From Methanoregula sp. UBA471 (GTDB taxonomy: Archaea; Halobacteriota; Methanomicrobia; Methanomicrobiales; Methanospirillaceae), in contig DADT01000071.1 in the NCBI GenBank assembly GCA_002495065.1, positions 1-9,211 of the forward strand: DNA of 9,211 bases, given 5' to 3'. The translations under genes and the position numbers were made by a program. Shown here in pieces: positions 1 to 6,518 of this stretch; the stretch's first letter is position 1, and every line of letters begins with the position of its first letter. A model generated the notes under the pieces. That model was not told the DNA's origin, did no database searches, and worked only from the letters and a program-made list of their open reading frames with translations.

Positions 1-990
1 CCGGTCCTTATCATGGGCTGGAAGACCGGCCCGGCACTGCTTGCCGGAAACACGCTGGTGCTGAAACCGGCATCGTCAACCCCTCTGACAAACCTGCGGC
101 TCGGAACGATCCTTGAGGAGGGAGGACTCCCGCCCGGAGTGCTGAATATCGTCACGGGGAGCGGCGATTCTGTGGGAATGGCACTGGTGAAAAATCCGGT
201 TATCCGGAAGCTGTCATTCACCGGAAACCGGGAAACCGGAAACAGGATCCGGGAAATGGCAGGGGGGTCTCTCAAGGATATCACGCTCGAACTCGGGGGG
301 TCCGACCCAATGATTGTCATGCCTGATGCTGATATTGACAGGGCAGTGGAGGGGGCACTCCGGGGCAGATTTTATAATGCAGGGCAGACATGCACGGCAG
401 TAAAGCGGCTGTATGTCCATGAGAAGGTTGCTTCGGTGTACATAAAGAAATTACAGGAGCGTGTTGAAGCCCTCACGGTCGGAAACGGGCTGGGGTCCAG
501 GATCGATATTGGTCCGATGAACAGTGCAGAGCAGCGGGAGAGAATCTCCCGGAAAATTGAGGAAACACGGGACAACAGACTCGGGACGATCCTTACCGGA
601 GGTCACTGCCTGAAAGGAACGGTGTATGAAAAGGGACATTTTTACCGCCCGACCCTTGTCACCGATGTAATGCCCGGATCAGGGCTTGTCACGGATGAAA
701 TTTTCGGACCGGTACTGCCGGTCATGACCGTTCCGGATCTCGATACTGCCATCCGCGAGGCGAATAATTCCCGTTTCGGGCTGGGAGCATCAGTCTGGAC
801 AAAGGACCTTTCCACGACCAGACGGGTATTTAACGAAGTGAAAGCCGGTATCATCTGGGTGAACCGCCATCTGACGGTGCCCCCCGAAGTGCCGTTCGGA
901 GGAATAAACGACAGCGGCATGGGACGGGAGAACGGGCAGCACGCCCCTGACAGTTATTCCCGGACAAAGACCCTGTATCTCGGATGGTAA
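1..990 (+). CDS. NAD(P)-dependent aldehyde dehydrogenase, 5'-truncated by window edge
   Basis: Oxidises an aldehyde to the acid with NAD(P)+; the substrate cannot be told from sequence. The frame is open from base 1 and the Met at 13 is internal, because the fragment begins inside the cofactor-binding domain (AGNTLVLKPA, whose Lys corresponds to the conserved cofactor-binding Lys). About 150 N-terminal residues of a usual 450-500 aa protein lie outside. Visible family motifs are the FTGNRETG Rossmann loop, the general base Glu in LELGG (codon 289-291), the nucleophilic Cys in NAGQTC (codon 391-393), EIFGPV and PFGGINDSG. All catalytic residues expected in this part are present, so the enzyme looks functional. 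The stop is 22 bases before the aldo/keto reductase, suggesting co-transcription. Succinate-semialdehyde, lactaldehyde or glyceraldehyde-type substrates are all possible. Confidence 0.93.
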   Translation, partial: PVLIMGWKTGPALLAGNTLVLKPASSTPLTNLRLGTILEEGGLPPGVLNIVTGSGDSVGMALVKNPVIRKLSFTGNRETGNRIREMAGGSLKDITLELGGSDPMIVMPDADIDRAVEGALRGRFYNAGQTCTAVKRLYVHEKVASVYIKKLQERVEALTVGNGLGSRIDIGPMNSAEQRERISRKIEETRDNRLGTILTGGHCLKGTVYEKGHFYRPTLVTDVMPGSGLVTDEIFGPVLPVMTVPDLDTAIREANNSRFGLGASVWTKDLSTTRRVFNEVKAGIIWVNRHLTVPPEVPFGGINDSGMGRENGQHAPDSYSRTKTLYLGW

Positions 991-1012
991 TTTTTCCGGA
1001 CGGTACATCCTG

Positions 1013-2245
1013 ATGCTCTACCGCAAAGTTCCAAAAACCGGCGATGAACTTTCAATCCTCGGATTTGGCTGCATGAGACTGCCAAAAAAAAGGGGTGGCG
1101 GAATTGACGAAAAACGGGCTGTCAGCCAGTTGCGGTATGCCATCGACCAGGGCGTTAATTACGTGGATACGGCCCCGGCATATCACCTCGGAAAAAGCGA
1201 GAAGGTGCTGGCCAGAGCGCTTGCAGACGGTTACCGGGAAAAAGTGCGGCTCGCAACAAAACTTCCCCCATGGCAGGTCCGTTCACGGGAAGACATGGAT
1301 CATATCCTTGATACCCAGCTTGCAACGTTCCATACCGATCATATCGATTACTACCTCCTCCACCACGTATCCGGCTCAAACTGGGAAAACATGAAGAACC
1401 TCGGGGTCAGGGAATTCCTCAGTTCGGCAAAAAATGATGGGAGAATAAAAAATGCCGGCTTCTCTTTTCATGGCGACCTTTCAGCATTCAAAGAGATCGT
1501 GGATGATTACCCATGGGAGTTCTGTCAGATCCAGTACAATTATCTTGATGAGTATAATCAGGCCGGGACAGAAGGACTCAGATACGCCGCCAAACACCGG
1601 CTCGCAGTCATGGTCATGGAACCCCTCCGTGGTGGCAACCTTGGCGGGCAGATACCCGCTGAGGTTGAAAAAATCTGGGAAGATGCACCGGTCAGCCGCA
1701 CTCCTGCCGAATGGGCTCTGCGTTGGGTCTGGAACCATCCCGAAGTAACGGTTGTGCTCTCCGGGATGAACGAGGAACTTCATATCGATGAAAATCTCCG
1801 GACTGCACAGGACGGACTGCCGTGTTCCCTCACAGATACCGAACTTTCAATCATCGCACGGGCCCGTGATGCCTGGCAGCATCTGATGAAGGTTGATTGC
1901 ACGGGTTGCAGGTACTGCATGCCCTGCCCGGCAGGTGTCGATATCCCCGGATGTTTTTCCCTCTATAACGCGTATCATCTGTTTCCCCATGACTGGAGTT
2001 CGAGGTGGTGGTATATTACTCGCCACGGCGGATTGCTTTCCAGCGATTCATATGCGGGACTGTGCAGGCAATGCGGGAGGTGTACAGCGATCTGCCCCCA
2101 GCACATTCCCATCCCCGACCGGTTACGGGATGTTTCAAACCAGATGGAGCGTATGAGGTACGTGATCGTTCCGGTCCTCAAAGGGGGACTGTGGTGTATG
2201 AACCAGTTTGGCCGTGTCAGACGGTTATTTTCACACAGGGAATAA
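1013..2245 (+). CDS. Aldo/keto reductase with C-terminal 4Fe-4S ferredoxin-like domain
   Basis: A 410 aa soluble protein. Residues 1-285 form an aldo/keto reductase TIM barrel with the complete catalytic tetrad: Asp52 (VDTAPAY), Tyr57, Lys83 (ATKLP) and His117 (YLLHH). Residues 290-375 form a cysteine-rich module. Its first cluster is Cys296, 299, 302 and 305 (CTGCRYCMPCP), and the second is Cys351, 354, 357 and 361 (CRQCGRCTAICP), the latter a classic CxxCxxCxxxCP 4Fe-4S signature. This fusion is a known family in anaerobes and methanogens; electrons may pass between the clusters and the barrel, but the substrate is unknown. The ATG at 1013 is chosen because LYRKVPKTGDELSILGFG matches the normal family N-terminus. 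No strong Shine-Dalgarno site precedes it, in line with translation coupled to the upstream dehydrogenase gene 22 bases away. A short tail (residues 380-410, rich in Arg and Trp) follows the second cluster. Confidence 0.93.
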   Translation: MLYRKVPKTGDELSILGFGCMRLPKKRGGGIDEKRAVSQLRYAIDQGVNYVDTAPAYHLGKSEKVLARALADGYREKVRLATKLPPWQVRSREDMDHILDTQLATFHTDHIDYYLLHHVSGSNWENMKNLGVREFLSSAKNDGRIKNAGFSFHGDLSAFKEIVDDYPWEFCQIQYNYLDEYNQAGTEGLRYAAKHRLAVMVMEPLRGGNLGGQIPAEVEKIWEDAPVSRTPAEWALRWVWNHPEVTVVLSGMNEELHIDENLRTAQDGLPCSLTDTELSIIARARDAWQHLMKVDCTGCRYCMPCPAGVDIPGCFSLYNAYHLFPHDWSSRWWYITRHGGLLSSDSYAGLCRQCGRCTAICPQHIPIPDRLRDVSNQMERMRYVIVPVLKGGLWCMNQFGRVRRLFSHRE

Positions 2246-2289
2246 AAAAAAGAGACTCTGCTGGTAATCCTCACTATTTGTTGCGGGAC

Positions 2290-2334
2290 GGATAAAATAA
2301 AAAAAACACGGAAAAAAACCCAGCGTTAGTGGGT
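2290..2334 (-). terminator. Hairpin plus T-tract terminator of the DUF475-like gene
   Basis: On the minus strand, 6 bases past the stop codon, ACCCA (2330-2334) and TGGGT (2318-2322) form a 5-bp stem with a 7-base loop. It runs directly into seven T (2312-2318) and then a second T-rich stretch (about 2290-2306). Archaeal termination mainly needs T-tracts, so the T runs are the stronger evidence and the hairpin is supportive. It lies between two convergent genes. On the plus strand the same segment is A-rich and gives no comparable signal for the reductase gene. Confidence 0.7.
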
Positions 2335-2340
2335 CAGATA

Positions 2341-3270
2341 CTATTTTGCCGAGCCTGGTGTCGGTATCTCCCGTACTGATTTCATCAGGAAGAACCCGAC
2401 AATGCCGAAGGTGATGACCGGTGAAACCCAGAAGGGTATGTGCACACCAAAGCTGTCCATAATCATGATAATCCCCAAAAAGAAGATGGAGTACATCGCC
2501 CCGTTCTTAAGATACAGGTATTTCTTAATATTGTCGACGTTCCGTAAGGTCAGTTCACGGACCACGAACGCCCCGATGCCATTACCGATCAGGATAAGGG
2601 GGACTGCCATGGTAAATGCGAACGCACCGATCACCCCGTCGATGGAGAACGTGGCATCAATAACTTCGAGATAAAAGATTTTGCTGATATCTGACATGTC
2701 TGATGAGTGGAGCATCTTTGCCTCAGCCAGTTCTGCATTCTGCCGGAAACCATGGACAATAAAAAAGGCTGTGGAACCGACAACCGCCCCAAACGCCATG
2801 AGCGGGTGCCTGTCCAGGGCAAACCAGACAAGCCCGGTGAGCAGAATGGAGACAATGGCAAAAAACCAGACACCTTTTGTAGCTATGTAGCGCTCCCCCC
2901 TGAGACCAAAGTTCTTACCCTCCAGAAACAGCCAGTGCAGAAAAAGGAAGAGCAGGAACGTCCCGCCCCCCATCAGAAGCATCGGGGCCGACTGTTCTAT
3001 TGCTGCAAGAACAAGCGGATCACTTGAGAATGTTGCGGTAAATGCCCCGACCGGGCCCAATGCAGGTGTAGACAACCAGACGATTAACCAGGGAAGCAGA
3101 CCCCGGATCGCAAAGACCGCAAACACCAGTCCCCATAGCAGGAACCAGCGTTTTGCGCGCTCGCTCATGGTCGAGAGCACTTCGGCATTGATGATGGCAT
3201 TATCTATGCTTGTTATTGTCTCAAACAAAATGAGGCCGCCAATAATAACAGCAATAGAAAAAAGATCCAT
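2341..3270 (-). CDS. DUF475 / TerC-like integral membrane protein
   Basis: A 309 aa, very hydrophobic protein with about seven to eight likely membrane segments (roughly residues 5-28, 42-68, 98-116, 134-152, 157-174, 212-235, 256-272 and 280-298). It has two related acidic signatures: FETITSIDNA near the start (Glu17, Asp23, Asn24) and LEVIDATFSIDG in the second half (Glu202, Asp205, Asp211). This paired acidic motif with internal duplication is the hallmark of the TerC/DUF475 group, in which related proteins have been linked to metal-ion export and tellurite resistance. A metal transport role here is inference. The length matches the family. It is a single-gene unit, convergent with the reductase gene and divergent from the kinases. 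The ATG at 3268-3270 fits the family start and sits just below a TATA element. No Shine-Dalgarno site is seen. Confidence 0.88.
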   Translation of the reverse strand: MDLFSIAVIIGGLILFETITSIDNAIINAEVLSTMSERAKRWFLLWGLVFAVFAIRGLLPWLIVWLSTPALGPVGAFTATFSSDPLVLAAIEQSAPMLLMGGGTFLLFLFLHWLFLEGKNFGLRGERYIATKGVWFFAIVSILLTGLVWFALDRHPLMAFGAVVGSTAFFIVHGFRQNAELAEAKMLHSSDMSDISKIFYLEVIDATFSIDGVIGAFAFTMAVPLILIGNGIGAFVVRELTLRNVDNIKKYLYLKNGAMYSIFFLGIIMIMDSFGVHIPFWVSPVITFGIVGFFLMKSVREIPTPGSAK

Positions 3271-3290
3271 ATTTCAGGAACGATATTGTC

Positions 3291-3310
3291 CGTATTTATG
3301 TATAAATGTG
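3291..3310 (-). promoter_or_regulatory. TATA-type promoter of the DUF475-like gene
   Basis: Read on the minus strand the segment contains TTTATACATAAATA, a good archaeal TATA box, centred about 30 bases upstream of the ATG at 3270. Archaeal transcription normally starts about 25 bases downstream of the box centre, placing the 5' end only a few bases before the ATG. Together with the lack of a Shine-Dalgarno site this predicts a leaderless or near-leaderless mRNA. The box is partly self-complementary, so a plus-strand promoter cannot be excluded. Confidence 0.55.
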
Positions 3311-3504
3311 TCAGACCCGGGTCAGGAATGATCCACCATGATAATCTCCCCTAGACATGAGTGTAACCCGAAAAACTATTTTGATTCCATCCTGTGAAGA
3401 AATCAGAAGTAAGCGGAACAGTTCTGATACAGTGAAGCCGTTTATGGGACGGTGGACAGTTAGTAACGGTGAAGAAATCATGAGAGAATGAAAATCCGAG
3501 AGTT
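3311..3504. other. Intergenic stretch without a convincing gene
   Basis: About 190 bases between the DUF475-like promoter and repeat copy 1. The only notable pattern is a 12-base direct repeat, GTGAAGAAATCA, at 3394-3405 and 3469-3480. The minus-strand open frame here (3311-3517) codes for a low-complexity peptide with no recognisable motif and runs into the repeat, so it is not called. Confidence 0.5.
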
Positions 3505-3592
3505 GAAAATGCGGCACTGTTGAAACGGGTATGAAGGGGAGTTCACACCCGAACTATGAAAATAATTACACCTTGTAATTTTTATGAGGGCT

Positions 3593-3626
3593 CCCCGCCT
3601 CAGGGCCTCTCCGAGGCACGGCGGGG
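3593..3626 (+). other. Conserved hairpin I in repeat copy 1
   Basis: CCCCGCC (3593-3599) pairs with GGCGGGG (3620-3626) over 7 bp. An asymmetric internal loop (TCAGG / AC) separates this from an inner 5-bp stem GCCTC (3605-3609) with GAGGC (3613-3617), closed by a 3-base loop. The same structure occurs in copy 2 (8943-8976), except that the outermost G becomes A there, removing one terminal pair. There is no T-tract after it, so it is not a simple terminator. Confidence 0.65.
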
Positions 3627-3663
3627 CAGTGCGGTGTTTACAGCTATACAGTTAGAAACTGAT

Positions 3664-3695
3664 CCGCCGCGGGGGCGCCCCGTCGGGGGCGGCGG
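3664..3695 (+). other. Conserved hairpin II in repeat copy 1
   Basis: CCGCCGC (3664-3670) pairs with GCGGCGG (3689-3695) over 7 bp. Inside it CCCC (3678-3681) pairs with GGGG (3685-3688) around a GTC loop, leaving GGGGGCG as a 5'-side bulge. Alternative registers of the G and C runs are possible. Copy 2 (9014-9045) is identical in every base. The G-run content would also allow a quadruplex-like fold, which was not assessed. Confidence 0.6.
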
Positions 3696-3796
3696 GGTTC
3701 ATCGCAAATATTTATGAGGAATACACATTCCATTACTCACATCTGGTTAATGTATTTTCATGGGAAATCCTCACAATATTTTTCTTAACGCTCTCT

Positions 3797-3827
3797 GGGG
3801 GCTACGGCATGTAATGCCTCCGCCCCC
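3797..3827. other. GC-rich stem-loop downstream of repeat copy 1
   Basis: GGGGGC (3797-3802) pairs with GCCCCC (3822-3827). After a symmetric 3x3 internal loop (TAC/TCC), GGCAT (3806-3810) pairs with ATGCC (3814-3818) around GTA. That makes 11 bp in 31 bases. It lies about 30 bases beyond the recognisable end of the repeat and is followed by C-runs (3823-3828, 3842-3849). Function is unknown, and no T-tract follows. Confidence 0.6.
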
Positions 3828-3908
3828 CGCCGCTGTGGCACCCCCCCCAGGAGCGATAACTTCATAGAAGGTAATACGACACAATCGCAAAGCGCAGGGG
3901 CGGTTCGG

Positions 3909-3927
3909 GGGGACAGGCACTGTCCCC
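3909..3927. other. Perfect 8-bp GC-rich hairpin
   Basis: GGGGACAG (3909-3916) and CTGTCCCC (3920-3927) form a perfect 8-bp stem with a GCA loop. It lies 210 bases upstream of the first kinase gene. It could be a regulator-binding palindrome, a processed RNA hairpin, or another mobile-element remnant; the sequence does not decide between these. Confidence 0.6.
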
Positions 3928-4067
3928 TCCGTAAACAGGTGTTTTACCATTTTGTTGAAAACTTAGGGTTTCTACAAAGCCCAAATTCCAGTCATTTTAA
4001 TGTGGTTATTGTTTTCCAGACCCCATCAAGAGACTATCAGATTGAGGTAGTCACCCGGAATCCTTCG

Positions 4068-4136
4068 GGGGAAATTATAAGGATATACCGCAGTATGTAA
4101 ATATATCAGAATCTTAATCTGCTGGAGTGGGTTGCA
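4068..4136 (+). promoter_or_regulatory. Probable promoter and Shine-Dalgarno site of the first kinase gene
   Basis: GGGGGAAATTATAAGG (4067-4082) resembles a purine-rich BRE followed by a TATA box; transcription would start near 4103, giving a leader of about 30 bases. A GGAGTGG site (4124-4130) lies 6-9 bases before the GTG at 4137 and supports that start. A second AT-rich candidate, GTAAATATATC (4097-4107), would put the 5' end on top of the ribosome site and is less likely. A small hairpin (4054-4069, CCCGGA with TTCGGG) lies at or just upstream of the BRE. Confidence 0.45.
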
Positions 4137-6518
4137 GTGATCTCGGTCCTCTATATCGACAACGATCAAATACTCCTGGATGCCGGCAAGCGTTTCATGG
4201 AACGCGAAGATGATATCCGGGTAGATACAGCCCCCTCTTTCAGTCAGGCCCTGCAATTGCTGAACACCACTGCGTTCGATGCAGTCATCGCCGACTGCCG
4301 GATGAAGGAAATCGACGGTATTCAGGTGCTGAAGGTCCTCCGTGAAAAATTTCCCAAAATCCCCCGTATCATATTTACCTACGGGGACATGAAGAATAAT
4401 TTCAACCAGGTTATTCACCATGGTGCAGATTATTACATTAAGAAAAACGGAGATCCAAAATCACAGTTTGCAGAGTTATCCCATATCGTGCGACGCACGG
4501 TGAAGGCCCGGGAAAATGAGCAGAAGATGATTCGGCTCAACCGGGTGTATTCGGTACTTGCACGGGTCAGCGAGGCCATCGTTCACATCCATAACCGCAT
4601 GCAGCTGATGCAGGAAGTGTGCAGGATCGCGATCCAGGAGGGTGGATATGCAATGGTCTGGATCGGATTTGAGGACCCTGAAACCCACCGGATAAAGGGA
4701 GCTGTCGCCAGCGGGGCTGTCGATGATTTTTTTGTAAATGTCAGGATGTCAGCCGAAGATGTATCAAGCGGGCAGGGACCGACGGTTACTGCGCTACGAA
4801 AGGGGAAATATATTATATGCAACGATATCCAGGCTGACACTCCCTCCCGGCACTGGGCAGAACATGCGATTAAAAAAGGGTATCTCTCAGCTGCCGCATT
4901 CCCGATACGCAGCGGGAAAACACAGGGTGTAATCACCTTCTATTCCCCGCAACGGAATTCTTTTACGGAATCAGAGATCCGGTTGCTTAACGGCGTTACA
5001 GAAGATGTTTCATTTGCCCTTGGAACGATGGAACTGGATGAAAACCGCAGGCTGGTGCAGGAACAGCTTGAACATACGGAGCACCGGCTGACCGGAATAG
5101 TCAATTCTCTCCCCGAGCCGACGTTTGCCATAGATGCCAAAGGCAAGGTGATACTCTGGAATACGGCAATGGAAAAGCTTACCGGTGTCAGTCCCGTGCA
5201 GATACTCGGGCGGGGGGATTATGAACACTCCTTTCTTATCATGGGGGAGCGGACTCCGGGACTTCTCGATCTTGTCTTTGCGTCGGACAAAGAACTTGAG
5301 AACTACCATTATTCACTCATCCGGCGGAACAATAAAACAATCAGGGCAACACTGCAACTTCCCGGCCAGGACGGAAGACCCGCGACTTTCGAGATAATCG
5401 CCTCCCCGTTATACGATAAAAACGGCCAGTATTCCGGTGCGATTGAGTCGCTCCATGCTGTCCCGGAAATCCGTAAAAAAGATGAAAAATTCCACCGGCT
5501 GTTCGATACGGCTGATCACGGCATACTTATCATTGAATCGGATACAAAAAAGATAATCGATGCCAATTCGTTTATGATCAACCTTACCGGTTATTCGCAC
5601 GAATATCTGATCGGTAAAAACTTAAGAGAGATAGGTTTTTTCAGGGAAAAACCGGCAGAGGAACAATTCTTTGCGGAACTGGTAAAAACAGGCTATATTC
5701 TCTGTAACGATATTCCCCTCGAAATAAAAGATGGCAGGATTATTGATGTGGAATTAGTCAGCGAGATGTACACCTTCAACGATGAGCCGGTCATCCAGTG
5801 TTCGGTGTACGACATCTCCGCCCGCAAACAGATCGAAAATGCCCGTGTTCTTGCCAGAAAAAATCTCAATATGTTCTCGAGTATGACGAGGCACGATATC
5901 CTGAATCAGCTGATGGTGGTCAGTGGCTCTCTTGAACTTGCTTCCTACGGATTGCAGGAACCTGAATTACTCGCTCATCTCACCCGTGCCCAGACAGCGG
6001 CAAAAAATATTCAGCGGCAGATCACCTTTTCGAGGGAATATGACAACCTCGGTGCAACGGCTCCGGCATGGCAACAGCTCTCCGAGGTCGTTCACCGGGC
6101 ATTTTTTGAGTTACAGGCAGAGGCAATCACCATCGATCTGCCGCAGGACCCTCTTGAAGTCTTTGCAGATCCTCTCTTTGAAAAGGTTTTTTTCCACCTG
6201 TTTAATTACGCGTATAAGTATGGGGAGAAAGTAACCCGTATCGTGATTTCCTTCCAGTATACGACAACCGGGCTTATCCTGACGGTTGCAGATAATGGGA
6301 TCGGTATTTCTCCGGAGGATAAAACCCATCTCTTCACGCGAAGCAGCGGGAATGAAAAGGCACAGGGTCTTTTCCTTGCCCAGAAAATCCTCGAAATTAC
6401 CGGTTTAACCATCAGGGAAACGGGGGAATACAAGAAAGGAACCCGTTTTGAGATTGTCATTCCGATAGACGGGTTCAGGACCGGACCGTCTGTACAGGAC
6501 ACAAAAAAACCCAGGTAA
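4137..6518 (+). CDS. Receiver-GAF-PAS-PAS sensor histidine kinase with degenerate ATP site
   Basis: A 793 aa cytoplasmic protein with no membrane segment or signal peptide. Order: receiver (1-125; phosphoacceptor Asp53, Thr81, Lys103), linker helix, GAF (about 138-295), coiled linker, PAS (about 316-445), PAS (about 450-565), dimerisation helix with His586 in TRHDILNQL, then a GHKL-type ATPase (about 645-777). The GTG start at 4137 has a good Shine-Dalgarno site and gives MISVLYID, matching the MISLLYVD start of the paralogue at 6836. Oddities: the receiver acidic pair reads Asp8-Asn9 instead of Asp-Asp, and Pro57 is Lys. The N-box reads FHLFNYAYKYG, with Tyr691 where the ATP/Mg-binding Asn should be. 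The G2 box reads AQG instead of GxG. The G1 box (DNGIGIS) is intact. It therefore may phosphorylate poorly or act as partner or substrate of the second kinase. The sensed ligand is unknown. Confidence 0.9.
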   Translation: MISVLYIDNDQILLDAGKRFMEREDDIRVDTAPSFSQALQLLNTTAFDAVIADCRMKEIDGIQVLKVLREKFPKIPRIIFTYGDMKNNFNQVIHHGADYYIKKNGDPKSQFAELSHIVRRTVKARENEQKMIRLNRVYSVLARVSEAIVHIHNRMQLMQEVCRIAIQEGGYAMVWIGFEDPETHRIKGAVASGAVDDFFVNVRMSAEDVSSGQGPTVTALRKGKYIICNDIQADTPSRHWAEHAIKKGYLSAAAFPIRSGKTQGVITFYSPQRNSFTESEIRLLNGVTEDVSFALGTMELDENRRLVQEQLEHTEHRLTGIVNSLPEPTFAIDAKGKVILWNTAMEKLTGVSPVQILGRGDYEHSFLIMGERTPGLLDLVFASDKELENYHYSLIRRNNKTIRATLQLPGQDGRPATFEIIASPLYDKNGQYSGAIESLHAVPEIRKKDEKFHRLFDTADHGILIIESDTKKIIDANSFMINLTGYSHEYLIGKNLREIGFFREKPAEEQFFAELVKTGYILCNDIPLEIKDGRIIDVELVSEMYTFNDEPVIQCSVYDISARKQIENARVLARKNLNMFSSMTRHDILNQLMVVSGSLELASYGLQEPELLAHLTRAQTAAKNIQRQITFSREYDNLGATAPAWQQLSEVVHRAFFELQAEAITIDLPQDPLEVFADPLFEKVFFHLFNYAYKYGEKVTRIVISFQYTTTGLILTVADNGIGISPEDKTHLFTRSSGNEKAQGLFLAQKILEITGLTIRETGEYKKGTRFEIVIPIDGFRTGPSVQDTKKPR

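Larger units (their letters stand above)
3505..3770 (+). repeat. Dispersed hairpin repeat, copy 1
   Basis: About 265 bases, with a second copy in the same orientation at 8856-9120. Aligned by eye, 3571-3626 matches at 54 of 56 positions, 3627-3660 at only 24 of 34, and 3661-3733 at 71 of 73. Perfect identity runs cover 3574-3625 and 3658-3710. The outer flanks (3505-3570 and 3734-3770) are more diverged, with one small indel on the left side. Each conserved block carries a GC-rich hairpin, and the octamer TTATGAGG sits before the first and after the second (3582-3589, 3712-3719). A short GGAAT/ATTCC hairpin (3718-3731) closes the conserved part. The left end has GGCACTGTTGAAAC (3513-3526), similar to IS6-family ends. 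No target-site duplication is evident. The strand is arbitrary. It is either a mobile-element derivative or a structured RNA gene. Confidence 0.9.

Noticed and set aside
2246..2290. Terminator for the aldo/keto reductase gene on the plus strand
   Set aside because: The plus strand is A-rich here, with no T-tract or stable hairpin, so no terminator could be supported for that direction.
2402..3027. Plus-strand open frames opposite the DUF475-like gene
   Set aside because: The minus-strand product has clear membrane segments and family motifs; the plus-strand frames encode nothing recognisable.
3311..3517. 68-codon minus-strand open frame in the intergenic region
   Set aside because: It has no recognisable motif and no clear ribosome site, and it overlaps the left end of repeat copy 1; it is best explained by chance.
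3505..3770. CRISPR-like or tRNA/rRNA interpretation of the GC-rich hairpin repeat
   Set aside because: There is no regular short-repeat and spacer arrangement, no cloverleaf with CCA-ready end, and no recognisable rRNA sequence.
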